NCBI GenBank assembly: GCA_011032825.1
Contig: JAADJZ010000009.1
Span: forward strand, 434,001-498,000
Origin: Massariosphaeria phaeospora
Lineage: Eukaryota; Ascomycota; Dothideomycetes; Pleosporales
Length of the DNA stretch: 64,000 nt
Direction: 5' to 3'
Below the pieces are notes generated by a model, which saw only the letters and a list, made by a program, of their open reading frames with translations, ran no database searches and was not told where the DNA came from. Both the position numbers and the translations under genes were made by a program. Positions 22,805-34,017 of this stretch are shown here, in pieces (within the stretch, counting starts at the first letter, position 1; every line of letters starts with the position of its first letter).

Positions 22805-23424
22805 TCATGACATGAATCGGTAGCCACTAATCTAGGCGTTGTCTAGTAATGCTGGGCACAATAAAGCGGTTTAAAGATCTAATATCTCTTTCATCACCAA
22901 GAGGATTGCGAAAAAGTAGCTGTATCGAGGCAACTGTTAGCAAGAAGGGAAGAATGAGGGTACACAGAGTCTGAGATTTCCACGGGTACACCAACGTTCT
23001 GCCTTTCTTTACTTTGTGAGTAATCTACAGCCAACCACGTTCTATCCACTCAAGCAATCCCTGACCTTTATCTTAGTCATCCATCCCTATGTTTGGATGA
23101 TCTTACCTAGGATTTCGCTGCAGTGTAATTTTTCCACCGGACCCCTACTTTTATTATAGGTTTGTGGCGCTAGATACTTAAAAGTAAGATGCAGCGCCAC
23201 TTATATTGTATGAAACAGAAGACGTAGCTCAATAATACGTAATAAACAATATACTATTCGTGGTTGGAACAGGTTACGGTCATCGTCGGGACCGCCTCCA
23301 CGGTTCAGCTCAACGGTACCGCTCTGTGGAAGAGCCACGTATAGCCTACAACGTACTTATACTTATAAGCACCTGAACGCTCACCTAAATGTACCTCTTT
23401 CGGTTTCTTGCGTCAACGTTCAAA
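22805..23424. other. Intergenic region before the metallopeptidase-like gene
   Basis: 620 bp, AT-rich around 23080-23260, with the nested hairpin annotated separately. No gene. Confidence 0.5.
23164..23200. repeat. Nested inverted repeat (potential hairpin/cruciform)
   Basis: Outer arms GTGGCGCT (23164-23171) and AGCGCCAC (23193-23200) are perfect complements. Inside them lies a second perfect pair, TACTT (23175-23179) and AAGTA (23182-23186), with a two-base loop. The element stands alone in AT-rich DNA about 225 bp before the metallopeptidase start. I found no target-site duplication or transposon ends around it. Confidence 0.55.
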
Positions 23425-24870
23425 ATGGTAAATTTTACACATTTGCTAACACTGCTTATCGCACAGTATGGCATTATCGCCACAGCATTGCCTCGGCAGG
23501 TCCGACAAGCAAGTCCCCCGAGTCAGTATGCTGCAAATAGGCTACTAGATGGGTTATCCGACGACCCTTATCAAGATTCTGCACATTTTCGAGTTTATGG
23601 CGCAGATGCTGCAACCGCGAATAAGACTCTCGGGATACTAGAGGCGGCCCATCAATGCTTTGTCCAAGATCTCGGGTGGCGGACTCCCGGTCTGGATAAT
23701 AAGAAAGGTAGAGTGGGAAAAGAGGTCGGACCTTGGTACAAGATGAAAGTCTACAAAGTATGAGCAATATGGTTTTCTAACTGCGTCCTTAAGCGGAACT
23801 TGAGAATGGTCCACTAACATAAGGCTAGGACGAAACCATATCAATACGTAGCGCAGCTGGCGCAACTGAACCAAATTACGACATGGGACTCGCGCTGCTG
23901 CGGATAACTGAAGGGTACTTAACATCACCACGCGTATTAGGACACGAGTTTGGACATGCGATGCATTTTAGCGAGAAGAGTTGGAATCACGAAACGAAGT
24001 AAGTTTCTTGAGCCCTTAAGTAACGCATGCACATAATACCGGCTGGGATGATCAACGCTCACAATACTTTCCCGTCCTTCAGGATGGTGGGAAACTGTTG
24101 CAAACTTCGTCGCAGAGCTCTACGTCGCAACACCAACCTGTGACCAAGCGAGATCCGTATTCGGAGTCCGTGGCGGAGACTCCATCATCCACTTGACGAG
24201 AGTCATCGGAGACTCGCACCAGGTCATCGTTGATGCGACTTCTGGATCCTCGAACCACTACCACGCATGGCCCTTCCTCTCCTATATAACCAACAGCCCG
24301 GACAGCTACTCCGGCCTCGGGAAACAAATCGTGCTTGACATGATCCGAAAGTACCCCCTCAACAGCAACGAAACACCGCTCCATACTATCGAACGGCTAC
24401 TGGGACGCGGCGTTGGAGTCCAAAAGGTTATCGGGCGATACTGGGCGCGCATGGCCTACGTTGACATCGGGAACGCAAAAGCACAGTCTAAGTTCAATTT
24501 GGAGCGCAAGTCTCTCAACTACGCCAATCTAGATGATCTCGGGCACGGCAGATACATGGTCAAAGCAGCGCGAGCTCCGCGGTACATGGGTGCGAATATT
24601 ATTCCACTCAAGGCTTCAGCATCTAAAGTTAGCGTGACGGTCATGGCGGATGGGAGTTATACTGCGACACTGGCTGTGAAAGGCGGAAGTTCGACGCGGT
24701 ATGTTGAGTTGAATGGAGGAAAGGGTGAAGTTACACTGGCAAGTGATGAGGGGCTGAGCCTTGTGGTGGCAAATACGCCGACGCTGGTGCAGTATGATGC
24801 GTTCAATATTTCAGCCGAGTTAAATCGCGGACTCATCTATAGTGTTCAGCTGTTTGGGGCGATTGTATGA
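23425..24870 (+). CDS. Secreted zinc metallopeptidase-like protein (HEFGH), frame uncertain at last junction
   Basis: The start gives a signal peptide (MVNFTHLLTLLIAQYGIIATALP). Exon 1 (23425-23757) joins in frame to 23829 onward and reaches RVLGHEFGHAMHFSEKSW, a HExxH zinc site. The rest (from 24083) reads WWETVANFVAELYVATPTCDQAR to the stop and ends in a beta-rich region. The W-W-E-x2-A-N after HExxH is like DUF6055-type proteins, from memory of the family pattern. The good donor GTAAGT at 23999 and acceptor at 24082 do not keep frame: joining them runs into a stop. A weak donor GTTGGA at 23980 does keep frame and gives 423 residues (EKRWWETVAN). So either that donor is used, or one base has been lost or gained and the gene is damaged. 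The end coordinates assume a functional gene. Confidence 0.6.
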
Positions 24871-25032
24871 GTATTCTAGTTGTATTCGCTAAATTAGCTG
24901 ATTCTGCAATGGAGCTAGGACATGTGTAATCATGGATATAGCTGCAGTAGTGTGCAGTTGCAGGTCGGCTTCTCGACAGGCCGAGCTTCGCCTGTTCTCT
25001 GAAATGTCAAAGTTCTGAAATTGTTGTCCATC

Positions 25033-25895
25033 TCATTTGTCCTCAGACTTTTGCGCATGGATCTTGTGTGGGCCGCCTCTGAAGCTGCACAAGCACGAAA
25101 ATGGCTCTGACTCTCCCTCACGATAGTCCTTCATGTTCAAATCGTACATCACGCCGATATCTCCCTTGACCATGAGCTTCCGCAACTTTTCGTGTCGGCG
25201 AGTCACGGCGAGATCGAATTCGACAGGGATGTTGAGTCTAGCCTCCTTCTCCATATCGCCAACCTTATCGTCATCGTAGTTTCGGCAGTGGATATCGACG
25301 AAGAGCCTGCATAGTGGAGATGTCTCGGGAAGGTTTCCGAACGCCAAGCCGATGTCTTTGCAAGGAGGTAAACGATGAGGCTGTGGACCCTTGCAGATAG
25401 GATCCGACATAAGGAGGACTCTCCACACGGCGCTAACGATTCTGGTACGCAGTGAAGGTACATCGTATTTGTCGGCAAAGATGTACAGTTCGGTCAAGTC
25501 CGGTGCCGATTCGTCAATGCGGTAATGTTTTGACTTGCTGTAACTCAAGATTGGTTGAACATTGTAGACGAAGTCCATGAACGCGGTCCACGTAGGTACG
25601 TCGACATCCCGGAGAGTAGTTAAGGTCGAGCCCCCCTCCTTGAACTGACCCTTGAATAACTTATCGAAGTAATGCGAGTGCTTGCACAATAGCTCAAGAT
25701 GTATGTAGAAGTCTTCTTCGCCCTCGCCTACTGTAACAGTAGCGATGGTCCGTGACAGCTTTCTTTTCCAATTCGTTAGTGAGAAGTCTATCATCGCAGC
25801 CGACACACTTACGAGAATGAGAATCGGCCATCATCTGCATCAGATCTGTAATGCGAGCCGCGCAGAGGAATCGTCTTGAGGTCTTCCGTCGCCAT
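25033..25895 (-). CDS. BTB/POZ-domain protein (first of three in the window)
   Basis: Two exons (25895-25813 and 25762-25033), 270 residues. The BTB fold covers about residues 29-160: TIATVTVGEGEEDFYIHLELLCKHSHYFDKLF, then DVDVPTWTAFMDFVYN, and ELYIFADKYDVPSLRTRIV. A C-terminal motif FGNLPETSPLCRLFVD recurs in variant form in the two other BTB genes here. Fungal stand-alone BTB proteins of this sort may be Cul3 adaptors or self-association modules; no kelch, MATH or DNA-binding domain is present. The protein ends in a basic, Cys-containing tail (PFSCLCSF..GGPHKIHAQKSEDK). A CT-rich tract lies upstream. No function is assigned. Confidence 0.82.
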
Positions 25896-26979
25896 TGTGA
25901 CAAGGGCTGGTGACGTTGGGTGGGTGCGGTGGACGGACAAAGATTGCGCAACACAAACGCGTCAAGATGAGTGTGGTGTTGAGTGAGGCAAGCGAGCGAG
26001 CACCTTTTACTATGGCTTTGACGTTGACTCCCTCACTTCAATTTTACTCCACTTTATTACCTTCACCTCACTGCCGCCTTCACTCCCCCTTTCACTTCCG
26101 CCTTCACTTCCACTAGAATATCATAGAAAGCATACGAAATTAAACTGTCAAGAACAAAGAGCGCGTAGGAGTTTGTTTCGTCAACAAGCTAGGTGAAGTC
26201 CGTCTAAACTTTTGAAGTTGGCGATTTGATTGTGCCATGGTTCCGGATAGATAGCGCGTGGGTTTCGTATGTACAAACTTACAAGATTTGCTAACCGCTC
26301 GCAGGGGACCACAGCCAGATGATTGAAGGTTAAGCGAAGGTATGGTTGATTAGAATCGCAGCAGGAGTTTGATTGAGCTCTGGGTACATATCCCTGTTAT
26401 CCTTTGGCAAACATTGCATGTGTGTACGGTAGGGTTTCGGAAGGCGTTGTGAACGAGGTTTCTTTGAGAACTAGTTGTATTAGTCTTGGTCATATTAGCA
26501 GAGGCGTGAAGAAACTCGAAGATACATATGCATATGATAGTGCCCTATTGAGACCAGCGAAACGGGAGACCTTGTGAATGTCTTGATAGCCCATGACCGT
26601 CTGATAAGTTATACCGTACAAACTTGCGATATTCGCTGAACGCTAGCAAGGTGCATCTGTCATCCGATTAGCAGGACATACAGACAGGAACGATCGCAGA
26701 AGCTTTACGAGAGCTCGAGAGAACGCTTCCCCGACAACGTTTAGCCAAAAACGCAGGGTTTTACAGTAGACCTCTGTGTACAAAGTCTGTGGCGGTTGTT
26801 TAAGAGTTTCACCGACTGTACAGAGACGTTGACAATAGATTTGGGGTATGATAGGTATAATGACACGCGGGAAATATCATGTAAACGACTCAAACACTGA
26901 ACACCACGTCCAGGAAAGATTTAAAAAGACCGTATCTAGTTACTGCCCGTGCTCACTTTACCAGGTTGACGCTCATCTC
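25896..26979. other. Intergenic region with CT-rich tract
   Basis: 1.08 kb between the first BTB gene and the AA9 gene end. At about 26025-26115 the plus strand is a run of CACTTC/CACTCC-like words, probably part of the BTB promoter. The rest shows nothing recognisable. Confidence 0.5.
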
Positions 26980-28232
26980 TTACCACCGCTTCGTTGCCGG
27001 AGCGGGGGTCTGGTAAGTACTTGACCACTGAGCGGAGAACGTCGACGTCCCAACAACAGTAGGAGAAGCTCTATCAGCGAACGTGGCCGAAGTGACGACC
27101 GACTGCTTAATCCATGTGGACCACAACGGGGCCGTTGAGCCGCCTGTGATCTCGCCAGCGGGCGCCGAAGTTGTCTCCTGCCAAGCTCCAGACCAGACAG
27201 TCGGTCCAGGGATCTCGTAAGCGGTTCGACAAGGGGCCGTTTGTTTCTTTGTTTCGGTGGAGCAGTAGACCTATGTTCAATTAGCCAATTTGTGGAAGCC
27301 GTTATGCGTAACGTACGTTGTGTACAACCCCTGGATCATCGTGTGAATAAGCGCCGGGGAAGGATACTCCCTCTGGTAATTCGACGGCGCCATCTCCGGT
27401 GACTTCGATTTGGACACAATTAGGGTAGAACTGTGCACCACGCATTGGGCTCTTTCTGAAATCTGCGTCACCCTCGTGGAGCGCGATCATCTCCGCCCTG
27501 ATTAGGTAGCTTCGATGAAGCGTCAGTATAAAGCACCCATAGCTTTGAGAATTGATGTGACTTACTATCCGGCCTTGAGATCTTTGGGAATACGAATGCT
27601 CATGCGTCCACCGTTCTTTGCAAGATTTGATGTGGTAGACCATTTTCCGGGCTGGGGAAATGAAGCGATCTCGTACAGGCCCTGGTGCCAGAGCTTCACG
27701 AAAGAATTCTCTGCAGGAGGGTCTGGTGAGATGTAGACTAGGGACGGTCCTACAACAAACATTTAGTTGGTCCATCTTCTTATGACGAAGACAGCGCATA
27801 TACTTACCATGATGAGACTTGTCAATGATGTCGTCACTCCCATTCCTATAATTATGCTTCCTATACAAAGTCAGCTCGAATGTTTGGTCGGCTCCAAAGG
27901 GGTACAGTACCAGTCGAAGGTGAGGTTGTCCCCTGGTTGCACTTTAATAGTATCCGGAGCCGGAATATCTCCCAGGACATTGCAACGCAAATCGATTGAG
28001 CCCAAGTCCTTGACCGGAGAATTGGCGAAGCCGCCACCTCCCGGAGGGCCGTTGTATGCAGGGGTCCGAATGCCTTTGAACAGTCCTTGATCTACACCAT
28101 TGACAAAGACGCCCTAGCGTATATAAGTATGGCACAACGACTCAAATGCTACATAGAACAAACCCAGATGAATGTGTGAGCAGACGCTTGCCCCTGAAGG
28201 AGCGCAAGCAGCAGAACAGAAGGACGGTACAT
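26980..28232 (-). CDS. AA9 lytic polysaccharide monooxygenase (formerly GH61)
   Basis: Copper enzyme that oxidatively cleaves cellulose or related glucans outside the cell. Six exons (28232-28164, 28113-27911, 27860-27808, 27749-27566, 27509-27317, 27270-26980) give 330 residues. The signal peptide MYRPSVLLLALLQGQASA should be cut just before H19, which becomes the N-terminal histidine of the copper brace (HTFIWGVFVNG). The second ligand is H107 in KSHHGPSLVY, and the axial site is in GAQFYPNCVQIEVTGDG (Q195, Y197), with H180 as the second-sphere histidine. The catalytic domain ends about residue 234. The last about 95 residues are Ser/Thr/Ala-rich, contain only two cysteines and show no CBM1. 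Isolated here: no other plant-wall enzyme lies beside it. Confidence 0.93.
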
Positions 28233-29084
28233 GGTGATTGAAAGACGATGCGACTGATACGAACACAGATGACAGGATGTAGGGCGGCAATGGCTCAAAT
28301 ACTGACTGACGGCAGGTCAAAGGACCCCAAGCGCGGCATCAGCTTGATAGTTTAGAGTATTGCAACTGAATTGCGGTGCAATCTATTCTCGCGCCAGTCA
28401 TATTGGATATCGAAAAGTTAATATACTGCCATCATGAAATGGCTGCATATACACGACACACGACGGCTCCAGCGGAACGGTCTTGACTAATCCCATAGCA
28501 TACGCCATAAAGAAGGGGAAAGAAGGTGTCGAGATATGGTAGCGTCCCTCTATTACTGCAGCTGTACCCAACTGCTGGGCCGCCTCTACGTAGCCGTGAT
28601 TACCGAGATCATAGATCGCATGTTAGTATCCCAACCTGGCAGGAGATATATAGACGCAGTGTGTTCGCTGGGTCCCATACTGCGATGTGTAGAGGCGTGC
28701 AGCGAGTTCGAAATTGCTCGAAAGGGAAGCTTGAACTATGCAAAACGTTCACTACGATACCGTGCTCTACCGTACTCTACCGCTGAAACACATATCAGGC
28801 AGCATATTAAGTTCCGAGATGAAAGAAGCTGGGGTGGTTGATCCGTGGGATTATGGGAAAGGCCCGCCCAGGTCAAGCTCGAGCCCTGAGCCTGGATGTC
28901 CACGTGATTGCGCTTATCGATAAAAGCACAGACTAGCGCGAAGTCTTGTCGCGTCTCGTTTCGCGCCTGCCTCCCACTACATAAGTGCATCCCCAACCAT
29001 CCGCGCCAGACACCCCACCACAACGCTGTCTGCTTTAACCTTTCATTTCAATATCCTCTACGCGTTCGATTGTTCATCGTCAAG
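28233..29084. other. Divergent promoter region, AA9 and hypothetical genes
   Basis: 850 bp. A CACGTG palindrome lies near 28900, about 180 bp before the ATG at 29085. No gene found. Confidence 0.5.
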
Positions 29085-29803
29085 ATGCTGGCAAATCCAT
29101 TTTACCCACAAACCCACTACATGCCATCGAGGTCTTCCCCGCTCTCCGAACGCCACGCGAATGCGGTACCTCGTTCGTTCCACTTCACAATGGAGACGCC
29201 GTCAAAGCCGGAGAAGAAACATGTACCGGTACCTCATCGCGCGTACAAACCGAATCCGATCGTGCAAACCCGCGATGTGGCGACACAGCGACGACGCGAC
29301 ATGTTCTTTAGAAAAGTGCAGAACGACCGCGACAATAAGAAGTGGCAAGCCCGCGGAGACCAGGTGTGTGCGACATGGGAGAACAACTAGCCGGCGCCAG
29401 CATACTAACCGACTTGCAGCTTCAACGGCTTGATTACATATCGGATCAAAAGCGTTGGGAAGCTGAGAAAGCAAGACAGGCACCTGAGGTAGTGGACCAC
29501 TACCTAGACGACGAGGTTCTAGACGACGCAATGTCTTCATACACGCCATCTGGAACACCGCAAGCAACAGACGAAGAAGACTACATCCTCGCGCAAGAAG
29601 AGTATGAGTTGCAACAACTCATTACGTCGATGGAAGAAGAGCAAGACAATCAGGAGCACACATCACAACATTACGGAAGCGACGATGAAGACTACGACCA
29701 GCTTTTCATGGAGTGTATCACGGCCCCAGATGTTCAGCACCACCCCAATGAAATGAATGCTGGTTACGGCAATGAGGATTCGATGGATATGACAGAAGGA
29801 TAA
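29085..29803 (+). CDS. Conserved-looking hypothetical protein, charged, low complexity C-terminus
   Basis: Two exons (29085-29363 and 29420-29803) with a clean GT-AG intron give 220 residues. I do not recognise the family. The N-terminal half is basic and proline-rich (KPEKKHVPVPHRAYKPNP), the centre is a highly charged helix (RRRDMFFRKVQNDRDNKKWQ, then LDYISDQKRWEAEKARQAP), and the C-terminal third is acidic (EEDYILAQEEYELQQLITSMEEEQ, DDEDYDQLFME). There is no signal peptide or membrane segment, so it is probably cytosolic or nuclear. The central RRRDMFFRKV..DNKKWQ helix looks the most constrained part. It could be a small adaptor in a nuclear complex, but nothing in the sequence shows this. 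Confidence 0.7.
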
Positions 29804-29979
29804 AGAGGCAACGCGTGTATCTGTTATCTGCACGTGTTGTCGCGCCTAGTGTGTAGTTATCGGGAGGAAACAGTCAGGACGTGTTGGGTCTTCTACGGCA
29901 AGTGTAACACTCAAGGGTTTTGAATAGGACGCATGTGTTTCGGGTATCGTAAGAGATGAGCAGAAGATGCTGCGGGAGA

Positions 29980-31033
29980 TTACTGTGTTGGACAGCCTTG
30001 GTCTAGCTCGCCGAGGGCTTCTTGCGCTGCATTCATTTCACCGACCAGATCGGGTGGAGGCGACCCAGCAGCTTGCATCTAGTACGTGTTAGCACATATC
30101 ATAGTCGCAAACATTCTCGCCAGGTACGCACCTTCTGCATACGTTCAACGATATATTCCCGATCTTGTGTATTTGAATCCGAGTAGCCAGTCCGTTGAAA
30201 TCTTGCTGTGATTTCGGTAACCAGCGTCTGTTGCTCCTCGTACCGCTTTAGGTCTTCAGCTGTCACCTTTCCGCGGTTCTCTTCCATCCACAGGGGGAAC
30301 TTATCGCTCAGCTCCTTCATCGGCTCGTATAGGATCTCTTTGTTTGTCAATTGCTCCATCATGCCCATCAATATCTTGGAGAAGTCTTCATCATTTCCTT
30401 CTCCGCCAAATCCCCCACTCTCCATCTCTTTCAGCATTTGCGCGAGCATATCTTCGCCGTCCGACGATGCCGCTGCCGCGCTGGCTTGCTCACCAGATGC
30501 TTGCATACGTTCCATAGTCTTGCGAATAGTTTCCTGAAAGTCTGGCTCGCCTTTGTCCTTCTCTGCGCCCTTTTCTGCAGTACTGGTGGAACTCGTTGGT
30601 TTGTCTTTGACTTCTGCTGTTGCACTGGCGGGATCTGCGCTCACTACATCGCCCATCTCCTTTACGATGTCCTCGAACTGCTTTTGGAAGTCTTTCTGCC
30701 CGAGTAGAGACTCCATCTCGGCTTGGAGTTGCTTAGCGAATTCATCTCCATTGTTCATGAGCAGTTCTTCGGGCGGAGGTCTGCCGGGTGCTGAGGTTGT
30801 GGGGGCGGGCTCGGGTGCTGGCGCAGGCGCAGGCGCAGGGGATTCAATCTTCACGGCGGCAAACTCATCGAGAACATCTTATAGTCATGTCAGAAGGTGT
30901 GGTTGGAATATAATACAGGAAACCGACCGTCAAGATCTGAGAGATCGTCTTCCTCGGGGTCTGATGCAACATCGGGTCGAGCTTCCACTTGGGATTTGAC
31001 TGGTTCGTCTTTTTTCTCTGCGGCGTCTGCCAT
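29980..31033 (-). CDS. PEX19: Peroxisomal membrane-protein import receptor Pex19
   Basis: Cytosolic chaperone/receptor that delivers membrane proteins to peroxisomes via Pex3. Exons 31033-30928, 30877-30132 and 30078-29980, 316 residues. The acidic N-terminus EEDDLSDLDDVLDEF is the Pex3-binding end. It is followed by a Pro/Ala run, the helical segment LLMNNGDEFAKQLQAEMESL, and the conserved C-terminal cargo-binding domain (MMEQLTNKEILYEPMKEL, DKFPLWMEENRGKV, YIVERMQKMQAAGSPPPDLV). The protein ends in CPTQ, a CaaX box for farnesylation, which is a known Pex19 modification. The gene is head-to-head with the Ubc9 gene; 414 bp separate the start codons. Confidence 0.95.
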
Positions 31034-31447
31034 GATCAAATATGTAGTCGGTGCCGTGAAAGTGGTATCACCACAGCAGTGAACGGAATCGAAAGATTGT
31101 GTATGCGCCGCTCGGCCTCGTGCCGCGTCAATATGCGAACAGCGAACAGCCTCGGCCCTGACGTGGGGCAGCAGTAGCGCGGGGCGATCGCCGGGCAGCC
31201 CCATGCACGGACCCGAGAAAGTTGCATCACGTGCGTCATTTTACGGGCGCGGGCGCCCGCGACGCCTTCACGCTGAGGCACACTGATCCTCACTTTCACC
31301 TTCACCGCCCCGCCGTCTTATAAAGTCTGCGTCGCGACCGACTGCTCATAAGCCCTATTGCTGCTTGACTGGCTGACAACAGTCCTCGTTCAACCACTGC
31401 CCTGCAACCACAGAGTTTCTGTTCGACTGCGACAACAGCCTGATATC
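31034..31447. promoter_or_regulatory. Bidirectional promoter region, PEX19 and UBC9
   Basis: 414 bp between start codons of two housekeeping genes, GC-rich near the PEX19 side. No single motif stands out. Confidence 0.5.
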
Positions 31448-32079
31448 ATGTCACTCTGCACGAACCGGCTATCTGAGGAGAGGTATATAAACGCCGCGCC
31501 AGAACCAACGATCATGTACTAAGCTGGCAAATAGGAAACAATGGCGACGCGACCATCCATTCGGCTTCTTCGCAAAACCTATGCGTGGTTCGTCAGGCGT
31601 CATGGACCTGAAGAAATGGGATTGCGGCGTCCCCGGCAAGGAGAAGACCATGTGGGAGGGCGGGCTATTCAAGCTCGAAGTTACCTTTCCTGACGGTATG
31701 CCACCCCCTCACTATTTGCAAAGTTTCTAATCTAACTCTCTCGTAGAATACCCGACGAAGCCACCGAAATGTAAGACAGCTAGTTCCACCCAGCCTAAAC
31801 ACTGAGACTCACGCAATCTGAACAGGCAAATTCGTCCCCCCGCTCTTCCACCCCAACGTCTACCCCTCAGGCACCGTCTGTCTGTCTATCCTCAACGAAG
31901 AAGAAGGCTGGAAGCCTGCGATCACGATCAAGGAAATCCTTCTGGGCATCCAGTCATTGCTCGACGAGCCGAACCCCGAATCACCCGCCCAAGCCGACGC
32001 GTTCAACCTTTTCAAGAAAGACAAAGCCGCCTACGAGAAGAAGATACGAAGTCTAGTCAAGGAGAATGCAGCGCCATAG
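31448..32079 (+). CDS. UBC9: SUMO-conjugating enzyme E2 (Ubc9)
   Basis: Transfers SUMO to lysines of target proteins, mainly in the nucleus. Four exons (31448-31482, 31535-31695, 31747-31770, 31826-32079) give 157 residues, the usual Ubc9 length; the third exon is only 24 nt. The E2 fold is unmistakable: [35 protein letters not shown], then [15 protein letters not shown] with the thioester cysteine at C92, and the terminal LVKENAAP. The Ubc9-specific [17 protein letters not shown] segment separates it from ubiquitin E2s. Confidence 0.97.
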
Positions 32080-32857
32080 TCCAAGATCCACCATGGCAGA
32101 GCCCTATAATCGCGCAGTATCTGGCGCAGATTTTCCACCAGTGGCTGCCTCGGCGGTCGCACAGACGAGGGGTTGCGGCTACAAAACCGGGTTAATCAGA
32201 GCGATTTGGCATCTTCGGTTTCTTTCTTCTCTTTTCCATGACTTATGTGTTATGGTCGTCACGGCGCGATAAAGAGGGCAACTCTTGGACCGGGTTCGGC
32301 TTAGGCGTTTGCAGGTAAGGAGATCGACTTTCGGTTTGGCGGACCTATCCATGGTCCAATTTTCTTCTCTATCTGGCGGAGGTGTGGGAGGGATGGGAAG
32401 GGAGTCGCTCAACATGGGAACATCTGTGTTTTAGCATACCGCTATCTTTTCCCAGAGACTTCACTCTAGAAGACCTACTCGAATCAAGAAATATCTGAAA
32501 CCATGTGCAAGAGACAAGACCGGGACCTTGACAATGAGATGAGGACAGCAAATGGAATGACCAAGTACAACACCTCTAATACCGCGTACTAGAAGGGCTG
32601 GTAATGTATCTGTTCCTCAAAGTGAACCCAGATCTCCAGAAACCTATAATAAAGAACCACAGCCTGATATGCGACTGCACCAGTATGACACTCAACCCGG
32701 ACTCCGTTTTGATATGATACACCATCAAACAGACCCAGAAATGCAGCCCACCACACTCGACTCTGTCGCTCGACCCAGGTACCATATTTCTTTCTCGCAA
32801 TTTGACCTCCGAAGCGACCGAAGTCGGTTGACGAGAGTATGAATGCTGATGGTCATA
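32080..32857. other. Convergent intergenic region, UBC9 and PAB2-like
   Basis: 778 bp of presumed 3-prime UTRs; no gene recognised. Confidence 0.5.
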
Positions 32858-34017
32858 CTAGTACGGCCGGTAGCCAGAGCCACCGCCACGAGAACGGTAG
32901 CCGCCACGGTATCCACCTCCACGCGGAGGGCCGTAGCCACCACCGCGTCCACCATAGGGCGAACCACGGCCGCCGTAGCCTCCTCCTCCTCCTCCGAAGC
33001 GATCGCCGCCTCCGAAGCGATCGCCGCCTCCAAATCGATCTCCACCTCCGAAGCGATCTCCACCTCTGCCTCTGTCTCTGCCGCCTCCGCCTCCGTTTCC
33101 ACCTCCACGGCCGCCTCGCGTCATTCCGGGGAGATTCGTGCGCTTCGGTACGACCTATTCACGTAAGCTGGCTGCCTAGAAATGAGGGTTATCGCAGGCT
33201 TCAGTACCTTCAGATTGCGTCCGCGAAACTCGCTACCATCCAGGTGGACAGCATGGTTGATAAGATTCGATTCAGTGAATTCAACATACGCATACCTGCA
33301 GACGCTCATTAGCGCTCCGAATTTTTCTGCCAAACTCTTGCCAGGTAGCGAAGATTCCTCGAGTCGGAGATTCAAATGACGCAAGTGCGCTTGTCATCGC
33401 GCCCGCCCGGAGCGTGACTCGGCTCGAAAGATGAGTAGAGAACGAGTCAATAAATGAAGAGTGTGTGACTGGTCGGGGCGTGACGAGTCACCGCATCATC
33501 TGAATCTCCAACTTCAAGAAAGAGCCCCCTCCTCTTGGCACGGGACAGTCAAACTAACCCTTTAGGATGTCCTGTGAACTTATCTAGCAGGATCGTCACC
33601 CGGTTGATGCTGCCGCACTGTTGGAAGTGGGCTTGGATCTCCTCGGGGCTTGCGCCGTAGTCGACGTTTCCGACGAAGATACTCCGCGCATCCACATCTT
33701 CTTTGCTTTCGCGCAGCATGTCCTGGCGATCGTGGTCGAGCGATTGTTGCATCTCGCGCAGCTTCTGGGCCTCTTCCTCCATCTCCTGCACGCGGCGCTT
33801 CATGGCAGAGATCTCCTCCTACAAGCGTATGTCAATAAGATGAATCAGGATATGACAACAGAACAAGTATAGTTACTGTAGTATCTGTAGTCGCATTCTC
33901 GGTGACGATGGAGACTGAAGAATCGGAATAGATATTCACCTCGTCGTTTCCGTCCTCCGGACCGGCATCGTGACGCTCGTCTTCTTCGCGCTTGATATCA
34001 TTCTCGGTGTCGGCCAT
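32858..34017 (-). CDS. PAB2: Nuclear poly(A)-binding protein, PABPN1/Pab2-like (RRM plus RGG tail)
   Basis: Four exons (34017-33940, 33818-33559, 33295-33208, 33154-32858), 240 residues. An acidic start ([14 protein letters not shown]) is followed by a coiled coil ([19 protein letters not shown]), then one RRM at about residues 73-148 with RNP2 SIFVGNVDY and RNP1 KGYAYVEF, assembled across a splice junction. After [11 protein letters not shown] comes a glycine/arginine-rich tail built on GGDRFG repeats, a substrate for arginine methylation. This order (acidic, coiled coil, RRM, RGG) is that of PABPN1/Pab2, which binds poly(A) tails and takes part in nuclear RNA turnover. It converges on Ubc9 with 778 bp between the stops. 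Confidence 0.93.
32993..33064 (-). repeat. Four 18-bp tandem units encoding the GGDRFG repeats
   Basis: Units begin at 32993, 33011, 33029 and 33047; the first two are identical and the others differ by a few bases. They lie in frame within the RGG tail of the PABPN1-like gene, so length changes by slippage would alter the tail without shifting the frame. Confidence 0.85.

Noticed and set aside
32993..33064. Regular 18-bp repeats that might suggest a CRISPR or satellite
   Set aside because: They are in frame and encode the GGDRFG repeats of an RGG tail; no spacers and wrong organism type for CRISPR.
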